A stretch of 64,000 nucleotides of DNA from Paenibacillus silagei. Lineage in GTDB: Bacteria; Bacillota; Bacilli; Paenibacillales; Paenibacillaceae. Position 1 is the first letter of the stretch, and the number at the start of each line of letters is the position of its first letter. The notes under the pieces were generated by a model. It searched no databases and had not been told where the DNA came from. It saw nothing but the letters and a program-made list of their open reading frames with translations. The stretch covers positions 1 to 64,000 of the forward strand of contig NZ_JAGGLV010000009.1 in assembly GCF_017874735.1 (NCBI RefSeq), read 5' to 3'. The translations under genes were made by a program, and so were the position numbers. Positions 17,425-25,557 of this stretch are shown here, one piece after another.

Positions 17425-17441
17425 TGTTATATTTTCTAACA
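17425..17441 (-). promoter_or_regulatory. GlnR/TnrA operator upstream of amtB
   Basis: TGTTATATTTTCTAACA fits the established TGTNAN7TNACA consensus at every fixed position and is a perfect palindrome at its ends. It lies 20-36 bases before the start codon and downstream of the predicted promoter, a position expected to repress when GlnR is active. Confidence 0.8.
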
Positions 17442-17462
17442 AAGCGTGAAACTCTTAATGTC

Positions 17463-17492
17463 ATTATAATCAGAAGTCAGGTAAATTGACAA
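17463..17492 (-). promoter_or_regulatory. Predicted sigma-A promoter of amtB
   Basis: On the minus strand TTGTCA (17487-17492) and a perfect TATAAT (17463-17468) are separated by 18 bases. The start of transcription would be near 17456, just upstream of the GlnR/TnrA box. Confidence 0.7.
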
Positions 17493-17896
17493 GACTATTT
17501 TTTTGAATGCTTTAATTTAATTTTGGAAGCTGCGCTTTTCTTCACTCAAGGACTATTCCCGAGCACGATTACCGGTAACCCGGCACGAGTAGCGCGCTTC
17601 CTTACGTACCAGTTATGCAAACGTATACAGTCAACAGAGCTTTTTCCTAAGTTTCATACTGTATTTTTATTAATGTCTATTAGTAAACATGCCTTTTATT
17701 ATTCTTTGATCACACCATACCGTATCACCCGCTCACCGTGATCCTGATGATTACCAGCTGAGCTGGGCGCTTAAGTATATAACACGTCATGTCAAGTTTT
17801 ACATGGATTCTTCTCCTCTAAGGAATATTCCCGCTTCGATTGCCTCCCCAGCATCTTTATGAAAAGTCAGCATATACTTTAAAGTAAGCGTCACGT
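17493..17896. other. Long non-coding spacer with a degenerate repeat pair
   Basis: About 400 bases between the amtB and MerR promoters without a credible gene. Two similar 26-base stretches, AAGGACTATTCCCG...GATTACC (17547-17572) and AAGGAATATTCCCG...GATTGCC (17818-17843), are in direct orientation. They could be remnants of a mobile element or a decayed gene. Confidence 0.3.
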
Positions 17897-17926
17897 TTGA
17901 CTGTACGGTTTCCAATTTGATATGAT
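17897..17926 (+). promoter_or_regulatory. Predicted promoter of the MerR-yugP operon
   Basis: TTGACT (17897-17902), 18-base spacer, TATGAT (17921-17926). Good sigma-A match about 40 bases before the MerR-family start codon. Confidence 0.6.
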
Positions 17927-17967
17927 TATTTTACGCAGCAAATAGCGAGGTGAGATAACTTGGAGAT

Positions 17968-18399
17968 ATGACCCTTTACCGGATCGGAGAGCTGGCCAAG
18001 GCGGCCGGCATCAGTGAACGTACCATTGATTATTATACGAAGCTTGGACTGATTACACCGGAATCCAGGAGCATGAAGAATTACCGGCTCTACAGTCATG
18101 AAACCTTAGTCGTTCTTCAACGTATTAATCAGCTTAAGCAAGAGAAATATACATTGGAAGAAATCAAATCCCTGATGGGCAAGTGGAATGCAGCCACCCC
18201 TGAGGCTGAGGTCTCCGGCAAGCTGGTCCAGCTTGAGCTTCAGATGCAGCAGCTAGAACGGGAAGTGAAGGCCCTGGAGCCCGTGATAAGCGGTTTGAAG
18301 CCTGGCCAGGCCAACCGGGCACTGGCAGCACTGATTCCTCAGGGCGTCGCCTGTATGGAAGCGATCCGGCTTCTGCTGACGCAAGGGCCGCCAATGTAA
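17968..18399 (+). CDS. MerR family transcriptional regulator
   Basis: A 143-residue regulator. The N-terminal winged helix-turn-helix is YRIGELAKAAGISERTIDYYTKLGLITPESRS, with the MerR wing MKNYRLYSHETLVVLQRI. A dimerisation coiled coil (about 80-110, LVQLELQMQQLEREVKAL) follows. No C-terminal cysteine pair or drug-binding domain is obvious, so the effector is unknown. The ribosome binding site (GGAG, or the AGGTGA further up) is not ideally spaced. The yugP gene follows after 34 bases and is probably co-transcribed. Confidence 0.85.
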   Translation: MTLYRIGELAKAAGISERTIDYYTKLGLITPESRSMKNYRLYSHETLVVLQRINQLKQEKYTLEEIKSLMGKWNAATPEAEVSGKLVQLELQMQQLEREVKALEPVISGLKPGQANRALAALIPQGVACMEAIRLLLTQGPPM

Positions 18400-18433
18400 C
18401 AGCTTGTAATTTATAATGGAGGAATGAGCACAT

Positions 18434-19111
18434 ATGATGCCACTAATGTATCTGTTGTTAGCTGTCGCTTTTATCTTTTCTGTATGGGCCCAGTTCAGGG
18501 TCAAGGGCAATTTCAAGAAATGGGCCAAGGTGCCGAACATGAATGGCTTAACGGGTTATGAAGCTGCCCGGCGTATGCTGGATGCCAACGGACTCTACGA
18601 TGTTCCCATTGAACCGGTTCAGGGAACCCTTACAGACCACTACGACCCGATTAACCGCGTTGTACGGCTGTCGGAGCCTGTATATTATGAAAGCTCCATC
18701 GCAGCGGTCTCCGTCGCTTGTCACGAGATCGGCCATGCGATTCAGCACAAGGAGCATTATCCGATGCTGGCGCTGCGCCACCGGATGTTCCCGGTCGTGA
18801 ACTTCGCCTCCGGGGTCGCTCCCTTCATGCTGCTTGCAGGCTTCATCTTCAGCTCGTTCAACCTTATCGGGCTCGGCATTATCTTCTTCTCTGCCGCAGT
18901 AGCCTTCCAGCTCGTCACGCTGCCCGTTGAATTCAACGCCAGCAGCCGCGCGCGCCGGATTATGGTACAGCAGGGCTTCATCCGTAATGATGAAGAGCGC
19001 GGCGTAGCCAAGGTCCTGAATGCCGCAGCGCTCACCTATGTGGCAGCAGCGCTGGTATCTCTGATCGAGCTGATCCGCCTGATCCTGATGTTCCTCGGTA
19101 ACCGCGATTAA
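18434..19111 (+). CDS. yugP: YugP-type membrane zinc metallopeptidase
   Basis: A 225-residue integral membrane protein of the neutral zinc metallopeptidase family (COG2738). The zinc motif HEIGH lies in SVACHEIGHAIQHKEHY, and a third ligand probably follows in the FNASSRARR region. Helices are at the N-terminus (PLMYLLLAVAFIFSVWAQF), in the middle (VAPFMLLAGFIF and LIGLGIIFFSAAVAFQLV) and at the C-terminus. The family is common in Firmicutes; its physiological substrates are not established. GGAGG precedes the ATG at 18434. It follows a MerR-type regulator gene. Confidence 0.88.
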   Translation: MMPLMYLLLAVAFIFSVWAQFRVKGNFKKWAKVPNMNGLTGYEAARRMLDANGLYDVPIEPVQGTLTDHYDPINRVVRLSEPVYYESSIAAVSVACHEIGHAIQHKEHYPMLALRHRMFPVVNFASGVAPFMLLAGFIFSSFNLIGLGIIFFSAAVAFQLVTLPVEFNASSRARRIMVQQGFIRNDEERGVAKVLNAAALTYVAAALVSLIELIRLILMFLGNRD

Positions 19112-19125
19112 GATCTATATCACTG

Positions 19126-19174
19126 CACAGACAATACCCCGGTAGGCTATGAGCCGACCGGGGTATTGTCTGTG
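19126..19174. terminator. Strong hairpin between yugP and LysR-type gene
   Basis: An 18-base perfect inverted repeat, CACAGACAATACCCCGGT and its complement, encloses a loop with a further GGC-TATGA-GCC stem. U-tracts are weak on both sides. It overlaps the last codons of the convergent LysR gene and probably terminates both transcripts. Confidence 0.65.
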
Positions 19175-20064
19175 TGCCTGTCTTTGAAATAGGTAAGCAG
19201 GAAGTTACGGAAGGACTGGGCGACCAGCGGCAGCTTGCCTTCTGCCCGGTGAATCAGCCCGACGGTTCTGGTAATCGTAGGCTCCACCACCCGGACCTGT
19301 GCAGGCTGCATCGGGTTGGTCTGATAGAGCGCCATCTCCGGCAGCAAGCTTACCCCCATCCCGGCGGCTACCAGACCGCGGATTGTATCGGTCTCCCCGC
19401 CTTCAAAAGCAATCTGCGGCTTGAACCCTGCCGCAAGGCAGGCCTGCCACACAATCGGCCGCAGCGAGTAGCCTTGGCTGAACAATACGAACTTCTCGTC
19501 CCGCAGTTGTTCCAGCCGGATCACTTCCCTGCTTGCAAGCGGATGATTCTGCGGCAGAATGGCGAACAGCTCCTCGGTCATTACGATATCTCCGGCCACA
19601 TGCCCTACATTCTCCGGGAACGGCGAGATGAATGCCAGATCCACCTCTCCAGAGATAACATCCTTGATTAAGGATGGATAGGCTCCCTGCTTGAAGCGGA
19701 ATTTCACATGGGGATAATGGCTGCGGAACTCCGCCACAATGGAAGGAATCAGATGGGTCCCGAGGCTATGCGGGAAGCCGATGCGGATCTCGCCGCGCTC
19801 CGGGTCAAGGAATTCATGCACCTCCGCCACCGACCGGTCGAGTTCATTCAGGACCGACTCCACTCTTTTGCAAAAGAGCTGCCCGACAGGCGTAAGCTGC
19901 AGATTCCTCCCCTTCTGCATGAACAGATCCACTCCCAGCTCCTGCTCCAGCTGATGGATCTGGCGGCTTACCGCAGATTGTGCGACATGCAGCTCCTCCG
20001 CCGCTCTGGTGACATGTTCCTTCTGGGCAACCTTCAGAAAATACTGCAGCTGTCTAAGCTCCAC
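19147..20064 (-). CDS. LysR family transcriptional regulator, GltC-like
   Basis: A 305-residue LysR-type regulator. The HTH is MELRQLQYFLKVAQKEHVTRAA, then LHVAQSAVSRQIHQLEQELG; the effector-binding domain starts near EIRIGFPHSLGTHLIPSIV. The sequence strongly resembles B. subtilis GltC, which activates glutamate synthase, through features such as ELRQLQYF, EFLDPERG, GFPHSLGTHLIP and GVSLLPE. No gltAB genes are adjacent, so the target may be elsewhere and other members of this subfamily (CzcR-like) remain possible. Its 3' end is embedded in the shared terminator hairpin. Confidence 0.85.
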   Translation of the reverse strand: MELRQLQYFLKVAQKEHVTRAAEELHVAQSAVSRQIHQLEQELGVDLFMQKGRNLQLTPVGQLFCKRVESVLNELDRSVAEVHEFLDPERGEIRIGFPHSLGTHLIPSIVAEFRSHYPHVKFRFKQGAYPSLIKDVISGEVDLAFISPFPENVGHVAGDIVMTEELFAILPQNHPLASREVIRLEQLRDEKFVLFSQGYSLRPIVWQACLAAGFKPQIAFEGGETDTIRGLVAAGMGVSLLPEMALYQTNPMQPAQVRVVEPTITRTVGLIHRAEGKLPLVAQSFRNFLLTYFKDRHTDNTPVGS

Positions 20065-20078
20065 GATTACACCCTTCC

Positions 20079-20705
20079 TTATCGCCGTTTTCGTTTGAAT
20101 ACACGGATGATTAGCCCATAGATGAAGAATCCGGCGATCAGGCCGCCGATATGAGCCATATAATTGATATTTGGAGCGGCAAAGGACATGATAATCCCCA
20201 TCACCAGAAGTCCGTAAAGCGTCTTGCGCGAGCCCTCATCCATCATTGCCCTTTGGAACACCGCAATATAGAGGAATGCGCCATAGACGGCGTAGATCGC
20301 CCCCGAGGCCCCTACAGAGACAATTCCAATCTCCACATTCCCTCGGCTGCTTATAAGAACCCACAGCAGATTAGCAATGAAGCCACCGCCCAGATACAGC
20401 AGTGCATAACGCCACCAGCCCATCAACCGCTCCAGCGGCGGGGCGAACACAAGCAGCGAGAAGGTGTTGAAGAACAAATGAGCGAAGCCGTTGTGAAGGA
20501 ACATCGCCGTCACGCAGCGCCACAACTCATCCGTTTCAACACCCACATTGACCGTAGCCCCGTACTCCACAAGTGTATACAGGTTGGTGGAGCCGCCATT
20601 CAGGGACAGCACGATGAACATAACCACATTGGCCAGAATCAGCGCACAGGTTACAGGATAATACCGGAGATAGCTTCTCCACTTCTCATACCTTATAAAA
20701 ATCAT
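20079..20705 (-). CDS. Rhomboid family intramembrane serine protease
   Basis: A 208-residue six-helix membrane protease. The catalytic Ser is in VSVGASGAIYAVYGAFL (GxSG motif) and the catalytic His in NYMAHIGGLIAGFFIYG. A preceding HNGFAHLFFNTFSLLVF gives the oxyanion-side His/Asn pattern. Rhomboids cleave transmembrane substrates within the bilayer; the target here is unknown. The ATG at 20705 is preferred because AGGATGG is correctly spaced; the ATG 9 bases upstream has no room for a ribosome binding site. A LysR-type regulator gene lies 14 bases downstream on the same strand. Confidence 0.88.
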   Translation of the reverse strand: MIFIRYEKWRSYLRYYPVTCALILANVVMFIVLSLNGGSTNLYTLVEYGATVNVGVETDELWRCVTAMFLHNGFAHLFFNTFSLLVFAPPLERLMGWWRYALLYLGGGFIANLLWVLISSRGNVEIGIVSVGASGAIYAVYGAFLYIAVFQRAMMDEGSRKTLYGLLVMGIIMSFAAPNINYMAHIGGLIAGFFIYGLIIRVFKRKRR

Positions 20706-20736
20706 AACATCCATCCTTTTATGTATGTTGTCCAGC

Positions 20737-20766
20737 TCGACATCCAGCTTCTAAAAAGATTATAAT
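20737..20766 (+). promoter_or_regulatory. Predicted promoter of tpx
   Basis: TCGACA (20737-20742), 18-base spacer, TATAAT (20761-20766). The -35 box differs from consensus at one base. No PerR box could be made out around it. Confidence 0.6.
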
Positions 20767-20817
20767 TTATTCTGGCAGGTACATGCCAATAATGCAATTC
20801 AAGGAGGAAACAAGGAC

Positions 20818-21336
20818 ATGACGCAAGAAAGAACAGGCGTAGCCACTTTTAAGGGCAACCCCATTACTCTGGTAGGCCCGCAGCTGAAAGCCGGAGATTC
20901 CGCGCCGCAATTCACGGTAAGCAAGAATCTCTTGGAAGATGTTACACTTACAGAATACGCTGGCAAAATCAAGCTGATCAGCGTTGTACCTTCCCTGGAT
21001 ACCGGCGTGTGCGATGCGCAGACCCGCCGCTTCAACAGTGAGGCTGCCGGTCTTGGCGATGATGTAGTCATTCTCACCATCAGCACAGATCTTCCTTTCG
21101 CCCAGGCCCGCTGGTGCGGCGCCGCAGGCATCGACAGTGTAATCACCCTGTCCGACCACAAAGAGACTTCCTTCGGACAAGCCTATGGCGTCCTGATCAA
21201 GGAATTCCGCCTCGACATGCGCTCCATCTTCGTTGTAGACAAGAACGACACTTTGGCTTATGTCGAGTATCTCGGTGAAATGGCTGAGCACCCGGACTAC
21301 GAAGCGGCGATTTCCGCAGTTAAAGCTCTGCTCTAG
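20818..21336 (+). CDS. tpx: Thiol peroxidase
   Basis: A 172-residue atypical 2-Cys peroxiredoxin that reduces hydrogen and alkyl peroxides with thioredoxin. The peroxidatic Cys is C65 in PSLDTGVCDAQTRRFN and the resolving Cys is C100 in ARWCGAAGID. The spacing matches Tpx rather than AhpC. AAGGAGG upstream gives a strong ribosome binding site, and a bidirectional terminator follows. It is a single-gene cytosolic antioxidant unit. Confidence 0.95.
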   Translation: MTQERTGVATFKGNPITLVGPQLKAGDSAPQFTVSKNLLEDVTLTEYAGKIKLISVVPSLDTGVCDAQTRRFNSEAAGLGDDVVILTISTDLPFAQARWCGAAGIDSVITLSDHKETSFGQAYGVLIKEFRLDMRSIFVVDKNDTLAYVEYLGEMAEHPDYEAAISAVKALL

Positions 21337-21396
21337 GCTTAAACGGACAGCACTGATATGTTATACAGCATCCAAGACTATAAATGTACATTTTTG

Positions 21397-21433
21397 AAAA
21401 AAAGCGGCAGAAGGTCATCCTTCTCCGCTTTTT
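21397..21433. terminator. Terminator downstream of tpx
   Basis: AAAAAAAGCGG-C-AGAAGG-TCAT-CCTTCT-CCGCTTTTT: strong stem with A-run and T-run on opposite sides, suited to both convergent genes. Confidence 0.88.
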
Positions 21434-21530
21434 GCGTATGATGATCAATAAGGATATCCGTGCCCGGAACAGGCTGTCCCACTCCCGGAAACCGCATACA
21501 AACCCGGCAATACATGCCCGAATGCTGTCC

Positions 21531-21920
21531 TTAATCCACCTTATATTTGCCCAGCTTCTTATCCAGAGACTGGTACAAACGCTGAATGACACGGTAATTG
21601 GCACCCAGATCGCCAAGCGACCCTCTGGATGCTGAATATATATCTACGGCACAGCGTACGGGCGTGGTGCTTAACACAGATACGGTAATATCCAGCGAGC
21701 GGCCTAACGCCGTTCTTTTCTCCAGGGTAATCTCCCCTACAGACTGCACTTCATGCAAGACCTTATAACCAGGAATTTTCTTCAGCGTTGCGGATACTTC
21801 ATCCCACGCCTTGTCTCTTGAAAGATTGTAATAACGCGTTTTCAATGCCGGATCTTTGGCACGGTCGCTTGTTCCGTCATGACTGCGAAATAAACCGACC
21901 AAGGTTCTTTTCAACGACAA
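21531..21920 (-). CDS. DUF1499-like protein
   Basis: A 129-residue soluble protein. The C-terminal SASRGSLGDLGANYRVIQRLYQSL matches the DUF1499 pattern (R/Y-SASR-x-G-x-x-DLG-x-N-x-x-R), and the central AWDEVSATLKKIPGYKVLHE fits its first strand-helix part. The family function is unknown. The start is a TTG at 21920, chosen because AGAGGGGG lies 7 bases ahead and no ATG is available. It lies downstream of the candidate 6S RNA and is separated from it by an intrinsic terminator, so it should be transcribed from its own promoter. Confidence 0.7.
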   Translation of the reverse strand: MSLKRTLVGLFRSHDGTSDRAKDPALKTRYYNLSRDKAWDEVSATLKKIPGYKVLHEVQSVGEITLEKRTALGRSLDITVSVLSTTPVRCAVDIYSASRGSLGDLGANYRVIQRLYQSLDKKLGKYKVD

Positions 21921-22011
21921 AATTCTTCCCCCTCTTCAAATCCCAAGTTCACTACCCTAAGTGTAACACTCTTGTCCGCGGAACAAAAGGGCATTGCTCA
22001 CTTTAACCTTG

Positions 22012-22057
22012 AAAAAGGCACCCTCTACCCGCTAGTGAGCAGGTAACAGGATGCCTT
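22012..22057 (-). terminator. Terminator of the 6S RNA candidate
   Basis: On the minus strand AAGGCATCCTGTTACCTGCTC and its near complement (GCGGGTAGAGGGTGCC) form a long stem followed by TTTTT. It lies immediately after the predicted mature RNA. Confidence 0.85.
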
Positions 22058-22072
22058 GTCAATTCCATTAGA

Positions 22073-22260
22073 AAACCCGCCTATGCCGTCCGGCTGCAGT
22101 GTCTTCTGAACCTGCTAGAGCAGGTGGGTGACCGCAGAAGTCGTTTTTGAATTCCCCAGGTCATATAGACAGGGCTGTTCAGCCGCGCTTCATGTAGATC
22201 TCCCAAGACATTATCATTGGTTCAAAACAACGAGCAACCATAACGTACATCGCAGGATTT
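22073..22260 (-). ncRNA. ssrS: 6S RNA candidate
   Basis: About 188 nt with its own promoter and terminator and no coding frame. The ends pair as in 6S RNA: AAATCC with GGGTTT, then an internal loop, then GATGT with GGCAT, the same closing-stem arrangement as E. coli 6S (GATGTTCG / GCGGCATC). Inward, CGGCTG pairs with CAGCCG, followed by a large open region (the expected central bubble). The distal hairpin has CTTCTG/CAGAAG and ACCTGC-TCTA-GCAGGT. 6S RNA binds the housekeeping RNA polymerase as an open-promoter mimic. The sub-hairpin around TGGTT...AACCA near the 5' end is also a strong stem. Identification is by structure and remembered conserved ends, not by a search. Confidence 0.7.
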
Positions 22261-22266
22261 ATTAAC

Positions 22267-22295
22267 ATTATAGTGCGTTTTGACGAAAAAGTAAA
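22267..22295 (-). promoter_or_regulatory. Promoter of the 6S RNA candidate
   Basis: On the minus strand TTTACT (22290-22295), 17-base spacer, perfect TATAAT (22267-22272). Transcription would start near 22260, matching the 5' strand of the predicted closing stem. Confidence 0.7.
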
Positions 22296-22365
22296 CCTGT
22301 ATACGCTTTATTTAACGCCGGGATCATTTTCCGTTGACATTGCTGCCCTCATGATCAAGGGAATG

Positions 22366-23214
22366 TTAAGTCCGCTTGAAATCCTTACCGGTGTACTTAT
22401 CTCTGTCGTCTTCATCCTCGTCTTCGTCATCATCGTCATCATCATCGGCCGGCAGACCTTCATTCTCAGCTGCTTCCAGCGCGGCCTGTTCTTCAGCCAG
22501 CTTCTTCTTCTCCACCTGAAGTTGCAGCTTATTGTATGTAGCGAAGAAATTAAAGAAGGCGAGCATAGCAATCAGCGTAGGAATACACAGCACATAAAGC
22601 ACCGGATACCGCAGACCTATATAGAGAAGAACGCCTGAACCAATCAACGTCGAGAACACACGGATCGGCCGGGCGATCGTGAGCAGAATCGAATTGGTTA
22701 CCACTTCCTTGAACGTCATCTGGTAGTGAACCACGATGGAGAAGAAGTTAAACATCGATACGAACAAAATAATCATCAGCACCAGCATCAGGATACCGAC
22801 GATCTTGAAATTCGGCATTTGCGTCATGTATACGGTCACATCAACGTACATCACGACAAACAGCAGGGTGTAGATAAGCCCTCCCAGCATGCTTTTCAGA
22901 TAATTCTCTTTGTATCCCTGAAAAAAAGTGCGGAATGTACTTACATCGGTATTGCCCATTACCCATTTGCGCACCACTGTAAATAACGCCGACGTAGCCG
23001 GAAATACAGTGAATGGCGCGAATACACCAAGTACCCAGTTCAGCATAATCTGCTCATTCGGTCCGCCTGCTCCTGAACCCAGCATGAGGATCTTCATAAT
23101 TCCTGCGAACAGAAACGGTATCGAACACAATGCCCATAAAATATTGCTGAAGGCGATGCGTGTGATCCATTCCGTGATGCGGTATATACCGCCCATTGCT
23201 CCTTTAAACTCCAA
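22366..23214 (-). CDS. DUF624 (YesL-type) membrane protein
   Basis: A 282-residue membrane protein with five to six helices, recognisable as YesL/DUF624 from the N-terminal ITEWITRIAFSNILWALCSIPF and the later VHYQMTFKEVVTNSILLTIARP. YesL-type proteins often accompany carbohydrate ABC transporters and YesMN systems, but the function is not established. The C-terminus after about residue 235 is a cytoplasmic coiled segment (LQVEKKKLAEEQAALEAAENE) ending in a striking poly-Asp/Glu tail of about 15 acidic residues, unusual for the family. It is monocistronic, upstream of the 6S RNA locus. Confidence 0.82.
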   Translation of the reverse strand: MEFKGAMGGIYRITEWITRIAFSNILWALCSIPFLFAGIMKILMLGSGAGGPNEQIMLNWVLGVFAPFTVFPATSALFTVVRKWVMGNTDVSTFRTFFQGYKENYLKSMLGGLIYTLLFVVMYVDVTVYMTQMPNFKIVGILMLVLMIILFVSMFNFFSIVVHYQMTFKEVVTNSILLTIARPIRVFSTLIGSGVLLYIGLRYPVLYVLCIPTLIAMLAFFNFFATYNKLQLQVEKKKLAEEQAALEAAENEGLPADDDDDDDEDEDEDDRDKYTGKDFKRT

Positions 23215-23393
23215 TTCCCTTCCTCCTGTCTATCTTGTGCATACTGCGTATCTTAACTATACCTGTTTGTACAGGACTTTTCCAGCGCCCAAGTTTACAA
23301 GTTCTAGGTAAGTGTCTAAGCAAGCTCTGCAATACGTCCATATATTACATTGTAACCACAACAAATCCCCCATGCTCAAAGGAGGTTGACCTC

Positions 23394-23489
23394 ATGTCCG
23401 CACCTGGCTGCTGCAATCCCTGGACTTCCACCGGAACAATTCTCGTGCTCTTCATCCTGCTGGTCATCATCAGCCGTACCTTCATCTAA
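23394..23489 (+). CDS. YjcZ-like sporulation micro-protein (31 aa)
   Basis: A 31-residue frame (MSAPGCCNPWTSTGTILVLF, ending ILLVIISRTFI) with AAAGGAGG at ideal distance from the ATG at 23394. The layout of a short Cys/Gly-containing head and a single C-terminal hydrophobic helix rich in Ile/Val/Leu is that of the YjcZ family of Bacillus spore proteins. A longer upstream extension of the same frame lacks a ribosome binding site and is not credible. A strong shared terminator follows. Confidence 0.75.
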   Translation: MSAPGCCNPWTSTGTILVLFILLVIISRTFI

Positions 23490-23509
23490 GTGAATCCACA
23501 GCAAAAAAA

Positions 23510-23545
23510 GAAGACGGGAACCGGTAACGGTTGCTCGTCTTCTTC
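23510..23545. terminator. Bidirectional terminator between yjcZ-like gene and cshA
   Basis: AAAAAAAGAAGACG-GG-AACCG-GTAA-CGGTT-GCT-CGTCTTCTTC: long stem with an A-run to the left, serving the convergent helicase gene, and a weaker T-tract to the right. Confidence 0.8.
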
Positions 23546-23563
23546 AAGGTGTTTTGTTATAGC

Positions 23564-25240
23564 TTAAGCGTCAAAATCCTGCTTGGCCGGGCGGGTGCTT
23601 GTGCTGCTCGGACGCGAGGACGGTCTTCCGTCTGTGTTACGGCTCGCTCCATCACGGTTGCCTTTGTAGCCGCCGCCGTAGCTGCTGCCGCTTCCGCTGT
23701 TGCCGCCATAGCCGCTGCTGTAGCCGCCACGGGTGCTTCCGCCGCTGCTGGCATTGTCACGATTTCCGCGATAGCCGCCGCCGCTTGCATTGTCTCGGTT
23801 GCCGCGATAGCCGCCACCGGAGCTAGAACCGGAACCGGAACGGTTGCCGCCATAGCCGCCGTTAGGCTTACGCCCGCTGCGGATGTCGTTCTTGCCGCCG
23901 CGGCGCTTGGCACGGATCGGATCTTCAGGAGTCAACTCAATTTGCGCATCCTTGTTATCGCCGGTAAGAAGCTTCATAGCTGCGGACAGCAGCTGTACAG
24001 AATCATATTGCTCCAGCAATTGAATGGCAATGCCTTTGTATTCGTTCAGTTCGCCAACCTCAACCATTGCAAGCAGACGTTCTGCTGTAATGCGTTGTTT
24101 GCCTTCAATAGCCTCGGCCATCGTAGGAAGCGGTTTGCGGGTAATGCGGTGACGGGTCACGCGTTCGATCAGGTGCAGGTGATCCATTTCGCGCGGAGTT
24201 ACGAAGGACCAGGCTGTTCCTTCTTTGCCGGCGCGGCCTGTACGGCCGATACGGTGTACATAGCTCTCCGGGTCCTGCGGAAGGTCGAAGTTGATTACAT
24301 GCGTTACGCCGGATACGTCCAGGCCGCGTGCAGCTACGTCTGTAGCAACCAGTACATCAATGCTGCCGTCGCGGAATTTGCGCATTACAGCATCCCGCTG
24401 GTTCTGCGACAAGTCGCCATGCAGGCCGTCAGCGGAATATCCGCGCTTCTGCAAGCCTTCTGCAAGCTCGTCTACCCGGCGCTTCGTGCGGCCGAATACA
24501 ATTGCCAGATCTGGCGATTCCATGTCAATCAAGCGGCTAAGCGCTTCGAATTTCTGGCGTTCAGGCACTTCAACATAAGCCTGGTCGATAAGCGGTGCGC
24601 TAATCTGTTTAGGAATTACGGATACATGCTGCGGGTTCTTCAAGAACTGCTGGGCAAGGCGTTGAATGTTAGGAGGCATAGTAGCCGAGAAGAGCATGGT
24701 CTGACGTTCTTCGGGAACGAGCTTGAGGATGGTCTGGATATCCTCCATGAAGCCCATATCTAGCATTTCATCGGCTTCATCCAGTACGATCGTCTGAACA
24801 TCATCCAGGCGGATGGTCTTGCGGTTGATATGGTCCAGGAGGCGTCCTGGTGTACCAATAATAATCTGTGGTTTTCTCTTCAGTCCGCGGATCTGGCGGC
24901 CGATATCCTGCCCGCCGTAGATAGCCAGTGAACGAAGTCCTTTGAAGCGGGTCAACTTACCGATTTCTTCAGCGACCTGGATGGCCAGCTCACGTGTTGG
25001 CGTCATTACCAGTGCCAGAATCTTATCTTCTTCTCTTGCGATCTTGGAGATGAGGGGAATCCCGAAGGCTGCGGTCTTACCTGTACCCGTCTGTGCCTGT
25101 CCGATAAGATCCGATCCGGCCATAGCAAGCGGGATAGCCTGTTCCTGGATTGGTGTTGCTTCCTCAAATCCTAGCTCTGTGATTGCTTGAAGTACTTTTG
25201 GCTCCAAGCCGAATTCTGCGAATGTTTTCAAATTATTCAT
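23564..25240 (-). CDS. cshA: DEAD-box RNA helicase CshA
   Basis: A 558-residue ATP-dependent RNA helicase of the RNA degradosome/cold-shock type. Motifs in order: Q motif [22 protein letters not shown], Ia [54 protein letters not shown]. The CshA-type C-terminal dimer region is followed by a Gly/Arg/Asn-rich RNA-binding tail with duplicated [12 protein letters not shown] units (about 470-540). The frame extends to 25303, but homology to B. subtilis CshA begins at [13 protein letters not shown], so I place the start at 25240; the AGAAGGAG there is unusually close to the ATG. An extended -10 promoter about 230 bases upstream implies a long leader. Confidence 0.92.
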   Translation of the reverse strand: MNNLKTFAEFGLEPKVLQAITELGFEEATPIQEQAIPLAMAGSDLIGQAQTGTGKTAAFGIPLISKIAREEDKILALVMTPTRELAIQVAEEIGKLTRFKGLRSLAIYGGQDIGRQIRGLKRKPQIIIGTPGRLLDHINRKTIRLDDVQTIVLDEADEMLDMGFMEDIQTILKLVPEERQTMLFSATMPPNIQRLAQQFLKNPQHVSVIPKQISAPLIDQAYVEVPERQKFEALSRLIDMESPDLAIVFGRTKRRVDELAEGLQKRGYSADGLHGDLSQNQRDAVMRKFRDGSIDVLVATDVAARGLDVSGVTHVINFDLPQDPESYVHRIGRTGRAGKEGTAWSFVTPREMDHLHLIERVTRHRITRKPLPTMAEAIEGKQRITAERLLAMVEVGELNEYKGIAIQLLEQYDSVQLLSAAMKLLTGDNKDAQIELTPEDPIRAKRRGGKNDIRSGRKPNGGYGGNRSGSGSSSGGGYRGNRDNASGGGYRGNRDNASSGGSTRGGYSSGYGGNSGSGSSYGGGYKGNRDGASRNTDGRPSSRPSSTSTRPAKQDFDA

Positions 25241-25467
25241 GCTCCTTCTATACAGTGGACATTCCACATGCTTGTCTGTATTCTTAAGTAGCGGTAAACA
25301 CATTTATAGGCTGTCCAATCATGCCGGATTTTCTGCATGGTTTAGCGCGTATTGGGACAAACAACTGTCCTATGATCAGGCCACTACATACACCTGACAA
25401 TTGTAGCTTCGCATTCTAAGCAATGCAAAAATACCATTGTAACGTCCTACTCAAGAATATCCTATAC
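25241..25467 (-). promoter_or_regulatory. Long 5' leader of cshA
   Basis: Together with the rest of the gap up to the YitT gene, this is a stretch of over 300 bases without a gene. The predicted cshA promoter (25468-25476) leaves an untranslated leader of about 220 bases. Long leaders are common in cold-induced helicase and csp mRNAs, but I see no named riboswitch in it. Confidence 0.45.
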
Positions 25468-25476
25468 ATTATATCA
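25468..25476 (-). promoter_or_regulatory. Extended -10 promoter upstream of cshA
   Basis: The minus strand reads TGATATAAT, a TGn extended -10 with a perfect TATAAT. No good -35 box is visible 17 bases upstream, as is common for extended -10 promoters. Confidence 0.5.
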
Positions 25477-25557
25477 CAAACCCAATCAGGAATACCAGTG
25501 TATTCCTTACTTTCATTACTTACATGACACTCACACTACACTCAGAGGTGAATTTGC

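Noticed and set aside
21921..22365. SRP RNA, tmRNA, RNase P RNA or T-box for the region at 22 kb
   Set aside because: None of their diagnostic motifs (GGAAGGAAGCAG, tmRNA acceptor end, GAGGAAAGUCC, AGGGUGG) are present; the end-pairing fits 6S better.
23531..24763. 410-codon plus-strand frame opposite cshA
   Set aside because: Shadow of the helicase gene; Ala/Gly-biased product from antisense of the Gly-rich tail and no ribosome binding site.
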